From: CAMASH01 sp041746635
Lineage (GTDB): Bacteria > Verrucomicrobiota > Verrucomicrobiia > Chthoniobacterales > Terrimicrobiaceae
Length of the DNA: 64,000 bases
NCBI GenBank assembly: GCA_041746635.1
Contig: JBGTGQ010000099.1
Span: 4,075 to 68,074 of the forward strand
Direction of reading: 5' to 3'
In this document: positions 43,660-59,059 of the stretch, piece by piece
Position numbering within the stretch: position 1 is the first letter of the stretch
How the letters are laid out: each line of letters starts with the position of its first letter
Program-made: the position numbers and the translations under genes
The notes under the pieces: generated by a model
Told to the model about the DNA's origin: nothing
Seen by the model: the letters and a program-made list of their open reading frames with translations, nothing else
Databases searched by the model: none

Positions 43660-44268
43660 TTAACCCGCCTCCGCCACCAAAGCCGCAATCCCGGACGCCA
43701 GCTTGGCCGGATGCACAGGCTTGGCCACAAAAAGATCGAATCCCGCATCCAGGGCCGCCTGTTTATCGTCATTCGTGGCATACGCAGAGAGAGCAATACT
43801 CGGAGTCCGGTCCCCGCGAGCACGCAACCTGCGCATAAAATCAAGACCGCTCATTTCCGGCATGCCGATATCGCTGACCAAAGCGGTGAAGGAGGTGGAT
43901 TCCAGCAACGCCAACGCTTCGGGCGCGGACGAAGTTCCGGTCACTTCCGCTCCCGTGGCTTGCAAAATGATGGCCAGCAATGTGCTGATGTCTTCATTGT
44001 CCTCAATGGTCAGAATGCGCTTTCCCGACAGATCCACCTGGGGCAAGAGCGGCTTCGGCGACAGCTTCTGCCGGAGGCCTTCCTCCCGATCAAGTTGATA
44101 GCGACTGATCACACGCTGAAAAAATTCCCGCACGTTGATCGTCCCGCCTTCATAATCGATTTCCTCCACCCAATCGGCAACCTGCTCAAATTGCACAATA
44201 AGGTTTTCGACCTCGCGTCGGACATGTTGAATATCTTTGCTCACGGTTTCCACTAGGAGAATTCGCAC
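43660..44268 (-). CDS. Response regulator with C-terminal receiver
   Basis: This protein has 202 residues from GTG 44268; GTG 44244 (VSKDIQHV) with GGAA before it is an alternative start. The receiver occupies residues about 82-200: RILTIEDNEDISTLLAIILQ, the phospho-Asp in TALVSDIGMPEMSGLDFMRR, then LSAYATNDDKQAALDAGFDL and FVAKPVHP. The first 80 residues are helical (VRREVENLIVQFEQVADWVE) and have no recognised domain; they may be a relic of a kinase dimerisation helix. No output domain is present, so it likely signals by protein contact. Confidence 0.85.
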   Translation of the reverse strand: MRILLVETVSKDIQHVRREVENLIVQFEQVADWVEEIDYEGGTINVREFFQRVISRYQLDREEGLRQKLSPKPLLPQVDLSGKRILTIEDNEDISTLLAIILQATGAEVTGTSSAPEALALLESTSFTALVSDIGMPEMSGLDFMRRLRARGDRTPSIALSAYATNDDKQAALDAGFDLFVAKPVHPAKLASGIAALVAEAG

Positions 44269-44332
44269 GAGCGTTGAAATTCGGTTCCCTCATAGTGAAC
44301 GACTCGAAAAACACCGCGCGTCGCGGCATCCT

Positions 44333-44821
44333 CTACCTCACCGCATCCACGGCCTTCTTCAACCCGTCCTTCACCCCGTCTGCGGCGTTCCTGACCCCGT
44401 CTCCCGCTTTGCGAGCCCCATCCTCGACCCTTCCGCCCAGATTCTCCGTTTCAGCCTTCACGTTCTGCACTTTAGCCCGCACCTGGGCTTCGGTGTAACG
44501 CAGACGCTCCTGGTCGCGATACAGGCGGAGGTTGGCCGCTTTCGCCTTGGCTTCTGATTGTTCCGCCCCGGACTCCGTGGTAACACGCTGGTCGAGTTCG
44601 GAGATCTCTCCGTCGATCTCCGCAAAGGCGCGATCCACATTTGCGGCCTGGGTGGAGGTTGGCACACTGGAATAAGCGTCGATTTCCGCGCCCAAACGCG
44701 TCGTTTCAATATTCATCGTGGCCGGGACCGGCTTCTCCATCACCCGCGGTTTTTTGTCTTCACAGGCAAATAACCACATCGAGAGAGAAATACTGGCCGT
44801 GAGGGTAAAAAAGATTTTCAT
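44333..44821 (-). CDS. Putative lipoprotein with coiled-coil and apolipoprotein-like tail
   Basis: From ATG 44821 it has 162 residues with a lipobox (SMWLFACEDKKP). The mature part is a long charged helix (DRAFAEIDGEISELDQRVTT, LRLYRDQERLRYTEAQVRAK). It ends in amphipathic repeats, GARKAGDGVRNAADGVKDGL, of the form seen in late-embryogenesis-like and YtxH-type proteins. The function is unknown; an envelope stress role would be speculation. It begins 102 bp from the divergent 39-residue protein gene. Confidence 0.7.
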   Translation of the reverse strand: MKIFFTLTASISLSMWLFACEDKKPRVMEKPVPATMNIETTRLGAEIDAYSSVPTSTQAANVDRAFAEIDGEISELDQRVTTESGAEQSEAKAKAANLRLYRDQERLRYTEAQVRAKVQNVKAETENLGGRVEDGARKAGDGVRNAADGVKDGLKKAVDAVR

Positions 44822-44922
44822 CAGTCCGATTATCGAACCGCGACGGGAGATTGGATGGGTCAAAACGAAAACTAATCCGTTCTTACGTCCAACACCCCGC
44901 TGCCCGGCGATAAACAGGCACT

Positions 44923-45042
44923 ATGAAATATCTCACAAAGAAAGCCGCGCAGAGCGGCAAGCTGGGCTGGATTTTTCTATGGCTGATCGGCGTGCCGATT
45001 CCGCTGCTTATCATTCTTTTCCTCGTTCGCGGTTGCACCTAG
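44923..45042 (+). CDS. 39-residue single-pass membrane protein
   Basis: The frame from ATG 44923 to TAG 45040-45042 encodes a basic N-terminus (MKYLTKKAAQSGKLG), one membrane helix (WIFLWLIGVPIPLLIILFLV) and the end RGCT. The GVPIPLLxxxFLxxGCT pattern recurs in small proteins of many bacteria, as I recall it, which supports its being real. Its function is unknown. Confidence 0.65.
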   Translation: MKYLTKKAAQSGKLGWIFLWLIGVPIPLLIILFLVRGCT

Positions 45043-45083
45043 GGGCTTTGCAGGCCTGGCGGAGCCAATAACCGCTCACTTTG

Positions 45084-47062
45084 TCAGGAACTCGCAGGGA
45101 TATTTGCGCTGAGTCGCGAGACCGCTTGCAGTAAATTCGAAAGTTCAACCGGCTTGGTCAAATGTTCCGAAAAACCGGCCAGGCGACTTCGCTCCAAGTC
45201 CTCCTGCGTGCCATAGCCACTCACCGCAATGGCGGAAATGGTAGGTTGCCCGTTGTTCCGAAGTTGGTTCAGCAAATGCAGTCCCTTTCCGTCGGGTAAT
45301 CCGATATCGGAGATCAGAATGTCGAATTGATACTGACGGCCGATGTCCAAGGCCTCCGCAATACTTCCGGCTATCTCAACCTTATGTCCCTTCAGTTCGA
45401 GAAGGCATCGAAGCGTTTCCGCTGTATCAAGGTGGTCTTCAACAATCAGGACACGCGCTGTTGCGGTTTCCGGAAGACTTGGAATGGTCTCTTCCTCTCC
45501 CGGAAAATGGCCGGCCAGACAAGGAAACGTCAGCACAAACGAAGAGCCGCAATTCGCGCCCTCGCTACGGGCTTCGATGGTTCCCCCATGCAAGTCCACC
45601 AAGGCCTTGCAGATGGACAGCCCCAAGCCCAGACCCCCGGGGTGGTTAGAGGAGACTTGCTCGAAGGCGCCAAAAATTGTCTCCAGTTTTTCCGCCTCGA
45701 TGCCGATTCCGGTATCGCTGATTTCGATGAGCAAAAAATCTCCCTGCTCGGAGTTTTTCGTGTAGATGCTGATCGAGCCGTCCGCGGGGGTGAATTTCGC
45801 CGCGTTCGTCAGCAAGTTCCACAAAATCTGCCGCAGCCGTACCGGATCTCCCTGGAGATAAGTGCGCTCTGCTGCAAGTTCTTCAACCACACGAATCTTC
45901 TTCTGTCCGGCCGCCCTCAGACTAATCTTCAGTGCTTCGCGCAAAATCTCATGCGCTTCCACTTTTTGCTTCTGCAAGGTCAGCTTTCCGTTTCGGATTC
46001 GTGCCAGGTCGAGGAGATCATCAATTAGTCGGGCCTCCAGCCGGACGTTCCGCTGGATGGTCTCGATGGCCTCGTGCAAATGCGCCGGACATTCCCTGTC
46101 TGCTTGGAGCAGCGCAGCGGCATAAACAATGGGGGAAAGAGGTGTCCTGAGTTCGTGAGAAAGAATGGCAAGGAACCGATCCTTGGCTTCATTGGCCGCA
46201 TCGGCCTCTGCCCGGGCCCGGTGTGCTTCTTCCGCTTTCAACCGTTCGGTTAGATCCACCACGGAGGCCAGAAACAGACTGCCTTCGCTGGATTGGATGG
46301 GGCGACAATGGATTTCCGCCGGAAAACTTCCCCCATCCCGCCGCTGCAATGTTCTCACGACACTTCCCGGGCCAACGCCCGCATTGCCGGCAATAAGATC
46401 CGTAACGCGGCATTGGAGCAACTCCTCCCGAGAACCTCTGAAGAGAGTCTCGGCTTGGGGATTCACCAAGCGGATGGCCCCGGTTTCGCCAAAGACCACC
46501 ATGGCATTTGGTGCCGCCTCGATGACGACCCGGAATCTTTCCTCCGCCTTGCGACGTTCTGAAATCTCCCTCTCCATCGTTTGATTGAGAAGGGTAAGAG
46601 CGCGAGTCTTTCGAAAAAGATCAATGAAGACATTAACCTTGGAACGAAGCACCGCGGGATTGACCGGCTTGGTGAGATAATCCACCGCGCCGACATCGTA
46701 TCCGAGCACGGCGTGTTCCTCTTCGCGATAATGCGCGGTCAGAAAAATGATGGGGATATGTTGGGTGCTTTTGCGTTGCTTGATCAGCCGGGCGAGTTCA
46801 ATGCCGCTGATGTCAGGCATCTGGACATCAAGGACAATCACGGCGAAATTCTCGCTCATGACGGCCCGCAAGGCCTCATCGCCCGTCCGCGCCTGCACCA
46901 AGGCGTAATCCTGACCCTCCAGCACGCTTTCCAACGCCAGCAAATTTCTGGAGTCGTCGTCCACCACCAGCACCGCGGCGGAGAGTACGTCCGAAGGCTC
47001 CACCTGCGAATCTCCGGGAAAGTCCTGAAAGGCTTCCGGTTGCCGGGTCAACGGCAAATCTG

Positions 47063-47078
<16 letters not shown>
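45084..47078 (-). CDS. Hybrid sensor histidine kinase: receiver-PAS-HisKA-HATPase-receiver
   Basis: This 664-residue cytoplasmic protein has REC1 at about 35-160 (AAVLVVDDDSRNLLALESVL, phospho-Asp in VIVLDVQMPDISG). A short coiled linker and a PAS domain follow (FRVVIEAAPNAMVVFGETGA). The HisKA box is DRFLAILSHELRTPLSPIVY, the ATPase motifs are ISDTGIGIEAEKLETIFGAF and GGLGLGLSICKAL, and REC2 is at the end (RVLIVEDHLDTAETL, Asp in ILISDIGLPDGKG). ATG 47078 overlaps the stop of the giant kinase by 16 bp, so the two are coupled and probably form one relay. Confidence 0.92.
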
Positions 47079-53386
<6,308 letters not shown>

Positions 53387-53451
53387 AAATAAAAGCTTTC
53401 CGGACGGTCGCCGCTTCAACTGAATTATCCAGCTTTCCCGGATCAGGCGAA

Positions 53452-53473
53452 TCCCTGATTTCCCTATCAGGGA
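53452..53473. promoter_or_regulatory. Inverted repeat in the divergent promoter region of the kinase cluster
   Basis: TCCCTGAT (53452-53459) and ATCAGGGA (53466-53473) are exact inverted copies six bases apart. They sit between the start of the giant kinase (53386) and the divergent gene at 53609. Size and place fit an operator; no regulator is identified. The rest of 53387-53608 shows nothing else clear. Confidence 0.4.
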
Positions 53474-53608
53474 AGCCATGAGGGGTGGACGCGGCGAGCC
53501 GCTATACCTTCAGTGGAGATGTGAAAGATCCCACAACATGGTCGAATCGTTTTCGAATCCCTCTCACGCGGGAGAAGAACGAGGCGAACCGGCAGCCATC
53601 TTTCCCGG

Positions 53609-53995
53609 ATGAATGACTCCTGCCTTCCCGAAAATCTTCTGGCTTTGATCCGAACGAGCATACCCACCATCAATGCGGCGGAGCTTTTGGTTTTTCTGGC
53701 CCGGCACCCGGAGAATCCGTGGGCTCCAGGTGAGCTGGTGTCCGCATTGAAACCCACCGTGATCAGCTTATCCGCGACCGAGGAGTATCTCAGCACGTTT
53801 AAAATTCATGGTCTTGTGCGCAAGAGCAACCGCCGCTACTGCTACAGCCCCGACTCCCCGGAATCGGGAAAGGGGGTCGAGGCGCTCATGGCCGCGTTTA
53901 ACGAGCGGCCAGTGACATTGATCCGCACCATTTACAACGTGGCCGATCAGAAAATCCAGTCGTTCGCAGATTCATTCAAATTTAAAAAAGAGTAA
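53609..53995 (+). CDS. Winged-helix-like small protein next to DUF5985 genes
   Basis: This 128-residue soluble protein has helices and a wing-like hairpin: INAAELLVFLARHPENPWAP, ISLSATEEYLSTFKIHGLVR and KSNRRYCYSPDSPESGKGVE. It looks like a MarR/ArsR-style DNA-binding fold without a ligand domain. The end, YNVADQKIQSFADSFKFKKE, is a helix. It is first in a plus-strand trio with two DUF5985 genes (3 bp to the next start), divergent from the giant kinase. A role as transcription regulator of the cluster is inference. Confidence 0.7.
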   Translation: MNDSCLPENLLALIRTSIPTINAAELLVFLARHPENPWAPGELVSALKPTVISLSATEEYLSTFKIHGLVRKSNRRYCYSPDSPESGKGVEALMAAFNERPVTLIRTIYNVADQKIQSFADSFKFKKE

Positions 53996-53998
53996 CTC

Positions 53999-54265
53999 AT
54001 GGAAATTCATAAAATCGTGCTTTCCTCCCTAGCCGTACTCACCAGTGGAGCCTGCATGCTGCTCTTGTTTCGAGGCTATGCCCGCAAGAAAGTGCGCTTG
54101 CTGATGTGGAGCGCCATCTGTTTCGCCGGGCTCACCATAAACAACATCGCCCTGTTCTGCGACTTGGTGATCTTTCCCGATATAGACCTTCGACCCCTGC
54201 GGCTTTTTTCGGCCCTCACCGGGATGCTTTTCCTGCTCTACGGATTCATCTGGGATTCTGAATAG
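53999..54265 (+). CDS. DUF5985 family membrane protein 1
   Basis: This 88-residue protein has three membrane helices: IVLSSLAVLTSGACMLLLFR, LLMWSAICFAGLTINNIALF and LFSALTGMLFLLYGFIWDS. The basic loop RGYARKKVRLLMWS after TM1 and the order of helices match DUF5985. The function is unknown. It is paired with a second, related protein 12 bp downstream, so they may form a heteromer. The position opposite a sensor kinase lacking its own membrane part suggests a membrane partner for it, which is inference. Confidence 0.78.
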   Translation: MEIHKIVLSSLAVLTSGACMLLLFRGYARKKVRLLMWSAICFAGLTINNIALFCDLVIFPDIDLRPLRLFSALTGMLFLLYGFIWDSE

Positions 54266-54277
54266 AAAAACCTCCAC

Positions 54278-54547
54278 ATGACCAACTTCCTCGCCGGCGC
54301 GCTCACGTCCTCCCACCTGATCGCAGCTGTCTTTTTCCTGCGATTCTGGAAAAAGACCCACGACGGGTTGTTTTTGCAATTTTCTCTCGCTTTCCTGCTC
54401 TTCGCCTTGAATCAGATCGCTAGTTCCATTTTGGAATTGGATAGCGAGAGAGTGGGCTACACCTATATTCTGCGCGTGCTCGGCTATATCGTCATTCTTG
54501 TTGCCATAGTGGAAAAGAACCGGCGCGCGGCGAGGAAATCGGAATAA
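54278..54547 (+). CDS. DUF5985 family membrane protein 2
   Basis: This 89-residue protein has three helices (FLAGALTSSHLIAAVFFLRF, GLFLQFSLAFLLFALNQIAS, YTYILRVLGYIVILVAIVEK) with the FWKKTHDGLF loop between the first two. It has the same plan as the previous gene's product: a short basic loop after TM1 and a charged C-terminal tail (KNRRAARKSE). It is likely co-translated with it. The 176 bp after it hold no gene. Confidence 0.78.
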   Translation: MTNFLAGALTSSHLIAAVFFLRFWKKTHDGLFLQFSLAFLLFALNQIASSILELDSERVGYTYILRVLGYIVILVAIVEKNRRAARKSE

Positions 54548-54723
54548 CCCGTACTTCTCTGGCCATCCCAACTCGCCTCCCGCCACTTGGAGAAAGAGAG
54601 TCGCTGCGGGGGTTCCGTCCGCGAGCATGGGAAAACAAGGAAGATGCTGGCAGAAACTCGATCTTCGCAAAGCCGCGGATCTCCCGGCGGTACCAAAATC
54701 GGAGAGCTGAACCCAGCCTGCGG

Positions 54724-56040
54724 TCAGCTCGCTCTGGAATCCGTCTCGTAGCGTACCGGTAGCAACACGCGGAAGGTCGTGCCCTCCTGCGCGGAACTGG
54801 CCACCTCCAGGCTGGCATCGAGCAAATCGCAGAGCCGTTTTACAATGGCCAAACCGATCCCCTCGCCCGGGCGCTGCCGAGCGGCCAAGGCTTTGGCATC
54901 AGCCACCTGGGGCAACACATGGAGACCTTCGCCGCCCGCCTGCACCGCGTTTTCATCGGATTCGCGCGCACTGGCCGTGGCTTCTTTGAGTCCGTTCAGC
55001 ATCGGCGCGCCCGGTCCGCCCAGCAGCCCCGGTCCGGTGTCCTTCACCTTCAGCCACCAATGATCCGTTCCTTCCAGTCCCCAACTCACCGTCACTCCGC
55101 CCTGTTTCGTGTATTTGAGCGCATTCTGGACCAGATTTTGCGCGATGCGATGCACTTTGTCGGAATCGCCTTCCACCTCCATGGGCCGGGGGCCACTGGC
55201 TTCCAGCCACAGGCCATGTTCCTTCGCCGTCGTCTGCGACACCGCGCAGAACTCGCCCAACACTTCCGCTGCGTCAAAGGTCTCAACCTTCCGCCGTTCC
55301 TCCCCCGCTTCCAGCCGCGCCAGGCTCATTAGTTCCCCCAGCATCATCCGCAAACTCTTCACCCCGCGCTCAATCGTCCCGGTTACCGCGGAACGCCGAT
55401 CCTCCGGCAAAGTCGGAAGGCTCAATATCGTGGCCGCGGTCGTCACCGCCTGCACGCTGCCTCCCAGATCATGCACGGCCTCGCGAATCAACATTCCTCG
55501 CTGACGCTCCACCTCCGCGAGTTCCGCCAGCGCATGTTCCAGATCACGCGCCCGCCCGGTCGCCGTCTCCTTCTCCATCAGCATGTATTGCGATACGCTT
55601 TCGTTGATCGCGTTGTTGATCAGCTTCACCAACACGCATTGCGCCTCGGCCACCGTTTCCCGCTCGATTTCCGGATCATGCTTGGCGAACGCCTCCACCT
55701 CACCCGTCAGGCATAAATGCAGATGCCCCCACTCGCGCGTCACCTCGCTCAAACGATATCCCTGCTGCCAGCGCTGCAAGCCATGCTTAATCTCCTCGCG
55801 CTTTTCCCGTTTTTTCGCGGCCGCTTCGCGCTCACCGCCCGGCCAGGATTTCAGTTCTTCCTCCAGCACATCGAGCACTTGGGGAATATGATCGTAGAAC
55901 TGGGTGCGCGTGAGCGAATCCACCGTCGTTTGCTGTGGATCCCCCTCCGAGGCCATGCGCCAGGCTTTCATCAATTGCTCCCGTCGACCCGAGAGATATC
56001 TACTCAGTTCCGTCAACTGCTTGAAGGTCTTTTCCATCAT
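54724..56040 (-). CDS. Soluble sensor histidine kinase with RsbRD-type N-terminal domain
   Basis: This 438-residue protein has N-terminal residues 1-165 in the helical RsbRD_N/sensor globin-like form (LSGRREQLMKAWRMASEGDP, FYDHIPQVLDVLEEELKSWP). The HisKA-like helix follows, with the His in LIREAVHDLGGSVQAVTTAA. The N box is IAQNLVQNALKYTKQGGVTV, and the G boxes are VKDTGPGLLG and GEGIGLAIVKRLCDLLDA. An insert of about 45 residues separates the two G boxes. There is no receiver and no membrane helix. ATG 56040 (MMEKTFKQL) is chosen; the frame to 56385 overlaps the divergent gene. Confidence 0.88.
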   Translation of the reverse strand: MMEKTFKQLTELSRYLSGRREQLMKAWRMASEGDPQQTTVDSLTRTQFYDHIPQVLDVLEEELKSWPGGEREAAAKKREKREEIKHGLQRWQQGYRLSEVTREWGHLHLCLTGEVEAFAKHDPEIERETVAEAQCVLVKLINNAINESVSQYMLMEKETATGRARDLEHALAELAEVERQRGMLIREAVHDLGGSVQAVTTAATILSLPTLPEDRRSAVTGTIERGVKSLRMMLGELMSLARLEAGEERRKVETFDAAEVLGEFCAVSQTTAKEHGLWLEASGPRPMEVEGDSDKVHRIAQNLVQNALKYTKQGGVTVSWGLEGTDHWWLKVKDTGPGLLGGPGAPMLNGLKEATASARESDENAVQAGGEGLHVLPQVADAKALAARQRPGEGIGLAIVKRLCDLLDASLEVASSAQEGTTFRVLLPVRYETDSRAS

Positions 56041-56187
56041 GAGGATAAAATCAGCTCCATACCGACACCGTGACGGAGCATCTGGCAACTGATTTTTGCC
56101 GACAAGGCATTTCTTCCGCGAAAAAAAGCAACGTCCATCCGCCCAAGCACCGAGACGCGATTCCTTGCGATTTTGAATGCCTTGCAC

Positions 56188-57255
56188 ATGCTTTCGCCGA
56201 ACGAACCGCCCGCGCCTCCCTTGGATCTTACCCTTCGCGTCGGCTGCCAGCTCACCTATACCAGCGCGATGGGAGCCCCCGCCCTCGTGGCCATCAAGCC
56301 GCGCCACGACAGCCAGCAATCCATCCGCGCGGAAAGCCTGGAGTTCCCCGAAGGAGTTTCCGCCACCGAGTTTGAAGACGACCACGGCAACATCCTATTC
56401 CGCCTCAATCTCCAGCCCGGCGACAACAGCCTGCGCTACGACGCCATTGTCTCCGTGCCCAGCCTTCGCGAGGATTTTGCCCACCTCGACGGACCCATTC
56501 CGCCCGAGCAACTTCCCGCCAGCCTCCTGCGCTACACCATGCCCTCGCGCTACTGCGATTCCGATCGTCTGCTCGATTTTGCCTGGAAACATTTCGGCCA
56601 TCTGCCCCACGGTCTCCCCCGCGTTCACGCCATCCGCGACTGGCTGCATCATCACATCGAATACCGCACCGGATCCGGCAGTCCTCACCTCACCGCGTCT
56701 GACATCATCGAGCGCCGCTTCGGTGTCTGCCGCGACCTCGCCCACTGCGGAGTCTCCCTCTGCCGCACCTTCAATATCCCCGCCCGCTACGTCAGCGGAT
56801 TCGTCGCCGACATTGGCTGCCTGGATCCCGGCACCCCCATGGACTTCCACGCCTACTTCGAAGTTTTCCTGGGCGGACGCTGGCAGATTTTCGACGCCCG
56901 TTTCCCCACCCCTCGCATCGGACGCATCCGCATCAGCGCCGGCTACGACGCCGGCAACTGCGCCTTCACCACCATCTACGGTGCGGCCACCCTTACCGGA
57001 TTTTATGTCTGGTCGTATCAAGTTGATCCCGCCGAGGTTCACGTCGGCGATCCGGTTGATCTCTCCACCCGCCTCTGCGGCACGCCAGAGATTCGTTTTC
57101 CCGACCCCCACAAGGCAACAAAGCGCCGCGTAAACTTGGAATCGCCGCCGTGCTCGGGTGTCAGCTCCGCTTTTCGTTGGAGTTCACGCTTTAGCGTGCG
57201 CCTCCCAGAGCAGCCTAAAGGCTGGACTCCAACGCTTAGTTACCGAAGAGCTTGA
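56188..57255 (+). CDS. Transglutaminase-like protein with repeat-derived C-terminal tail
   Basis: From ATG 56188 it has 355 residues. The N-terminal beta domain is followed by the transglutaminase core: the Cys in IIERRFGVCRDLAHCGVSLC, the His in MDFHAYFEVFLGGRW and the Asp in QIFDARFPTPRIGRI. The catalytic triad is complete. Such proteins act as cysteine proteases or amidases. The protein resembles the one at 62145-62933 in plan. The last 25 codons pass through a palindromic repeat (57175-57234), and the stop overlaps the convergent gene by 20 bp, so the tail is probably recent. Confidence 0.85.
   Translation: MLSPNEPPAPPLDLTLRVGCQLTYTSAMGAPALVAIKPRHDSQQSIRAESLEFPEGVSATEFEDDHGNILFRLNLQPGDNSLRYDAIVSVPSLREDFAHLDGPIPPEQLPASLLRYTMPSRYCDSDRLLDFAWKHFGHLPHGLPRVHAIRDWLHHHIEYRTGSGSPHLTASDIIERRFGVCRDLAHCGVSLCRTFNIPARYVSGFVADIGCLDPGTPMDFHAYFEVFLGGRWQIFDARFPTPRIGRIRISAGYDAGNCAFTTIYGAATLTGFYVWSYQVDPAEVHVGDPVDLSTRLCGTPEIRFPDPHKATKRRVNLESPPCSGVSSAFRWSSRFSVRLPEQPKGWTPTLSYRRA
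57175..57234. repeat. REP-like palindromic element inside the 3' end of a coding region
   Basis: The outer arms CGTTGGAGT (57175-57183) and ACTCCAACG (57226-57234) are exact inverted copies. Between them are two small hairpins, CACGCTTTAGCGTG (57185-57198) and AGCCTAAAGGCT (57212-57223). The three-stem clover shape is typical of dispersed intergenic palindromes. Confidence 0.7.
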
Positions 57256-59059
57256 TGGCGGAACCGGAGTTGATCAGGGTGCCGCTGCTTTGGGGTGAGG
57301 CGGCGGGAACGGTGGTCTGACCGGCTCTCTTTTTCAGGGCGGCGGCGAGGTTTTCCTTGGCGTCTTTGAGACCGGGATTGATCTTGAGGGCTTTTTGGAA
57401 GCTATCGATGGCTTCATCGTTGCGGCCGAGGAAATAGAGGGACACGCCGAAATTGCAGAGGAAGGTGGGGTTGCCTGGTTCGATTTTCAGCAGGGTCTCA
57501 TAGACTTCGCTGCCTTCCTGGTAATTGCCCACGCGCACGAGAAGGCTGCCGAGGTTGACCTTATAGATGGTGATGTCGGGGGCGATACGGATGGCTAGGC
57601 GGAGTTGCTCAAGGGCCCCCTCCATGTCGCCTTTTTTCTCCAGCATGGCGCCGTAGTTGTTGTGGGTCTCGGCCAGGTCGGGGCGAAGGCGGACGGATTC
57701 GCTGATGTGGTGAAAAGCGGAATCGTTGTTGCCGCGTTCTAGCATCACCTTGCCGAGGCGGCTGTGGGCCTGCCAGGCGTTGGGGTTGCTTTTGAGGGTG
57801 TGCGTCCACATTTCGTATTCGTTGGCGAAGATGCCGGCGTAGCGGTGGCTGTGAATGGTGAGTACGGCGAAAACCACCAGGCCCAGCGCGAGGAAGTAGC
57901 GTTTCGGTTCGGCTTCCGCCTTTTGGTAACCATAACCAGCCGCAGCGGTGGCCAGTCCGATCAAGCCGATGACGGGCAGATAGACGAAGTGGTCGGCGAC
58001 CCACGTGATGCGCATGTAGGACATGGTGATGAAGCCAAGGATGGGGAAGAGATTAATGAGGAAAAACCCGAGCCCGAAGAGGACGTCGCGGCCCCAGGTG
58101 TTCCGCTTGGTCCAGAGCCAAAAGAGCACCGCCGCGATGAACGGCCAGGGCAGAAATTGCCACCACGAGGGCGGGTCCACTTCCCAGCGGGGATAGATGG
58201 GCAGAAGTCCGAAGGGCCAGACGCATTTGTAAAAATAAAACAGGATGGCCATCCCGGCGGTGGCGATGCGGGAATCCATGTCGCCCACGGGAATGGTCTC
58301 GGTGCCGATGGCGCGGGTAAATTGGAAATAGATCGTAAGCAGGCCCAACGCCAAAGAGACAAAGAAGAATGGCGCGCTGCGCACGATGTCGTGCAGATCG
58401 ATCTTTGCGCGCTTCCACCAGCAATAGAGCAACAGAATCACCGGATACATCACGACCGAGGTCTTGCCGAGAATCGCGGCGATAAAAAACACAAGGGCCC
58501 ACCAATAGGCTGACTCTTTTTTGCGCTGATCAAAAGTCAGCCAGGCCAGCATGGAAATGAGCAGGAAAACGAGCGAGAGGGTGTTTTTTAACTCCGACAC
58601 CCAACCGACCGATTCCGCCAGGATCGGATGAATGCAAAACAGCAACCCGCCCAGCCAGGCCTCGCGAATACCCAGCCGCTCGAAGAGCCGCCAGACCAGG
58701 AGGGCGCAAGCGAGGTGCAACGAAATATTAAGCAAATGCCAGCCGGTCGAATTGGTTCCGTTGACCCGGTAAAACAACCACTGCACCGTGGTCTTGAGCG
58801 GAAAATAGTCCGCGCCCCCCTCGCCTTTCCAGGTTTTGACCAGCCCGTTGGGGTCGGGCAGAATCTGGCTGGCGGTGATTTCCTGATCGTCATCCCACAA
58901 CCATCCGCCGTGAAAAACCGGGGCATAAATGAACAACCCGGCGAGGAGAATAACGAGAACCTTATAGATCACATCGCGCCCGCCTTCCGCCGGCTCCGGT
59001 AGGGTGGCGGGGCCGCGTTCTACTTTGGCTGGTTTTTTCTTTGGTGATAGACGCGGCAT
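57236..59059 (-). CDS. TMTC-like membrane protein with C-terminal TPR repeats
   Basis: This 607-residue protein has about ten membrane helices (residues 30-400) and starts with the GT-C-like LWDDDQEITASQILPDPNGL and WHLLNISLHLACALLVWRLF, as in TMTC and ArnT/PMT relatives. HPILAESVGWVSELKNTLSL is the family's luminal motif. The C-terminal 180 residues are TPR units (AWQAHSRLGKVMLERGNNDS, AETHNNYGAMLEKKGDMEGA, TFLCNFGVSLYFLGRNDEAI). Such proteins are thought to transfer a sugar from a lipid donor to proteins. The start overlaps the GT9 gene by 40 bp. Confidence 0.85.
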   Translation of the reverse strand: MPRLSPKKKPAKVERGPATLPEPAEGGRDVIYKVLVILLAGLFIYAPVFHGGWLWDDDQEITASQILPDPNGLVKTWKGEGGADYFPLKTTVQWLFYRVNGTNSTGWHLLNISLHLACALLVWRLFERLGIREAWLGGLLFCIHPILAESVGWVSELKNTLSLVFLLISMLAWLTFDQRKKESAYWWALVFFIAAILGKTSVVMYPVILLLYCWWKRAKIDLHDIVRSAPFFFVSLALGLLTIYFQFTRAIGTETIPVGDMDSRIATAGMAILFYFYKCVWPFGLLPIYPRWEVDPPSWWQFLPWPFIAAVLFWLWTKRNTWGRDVLFGLGFFLINLFPILGFITMSYMRITWVADHFVYLPVIGLIGLATAAAGYGYQKAEAEPKRYFLALGLVVFAVLTIHSHRYAGIFANEYEMWTHTLKSNPNAWQAHSRLGKVMLERGNNDSAFHHISESVRLRPDLAETHNNYGAMLEKKGDMEGALEQLRLAIRIAPDITIYKVNLGSLLVRVGNYQEGSEVYETLLKIEPGNPTFLCNFGVSLYFLGRNDEAIDSFQKALKINPGLKDAKENLAAALKKRAGQTTVPAASPQSSGTLINSGSAIKLFGN

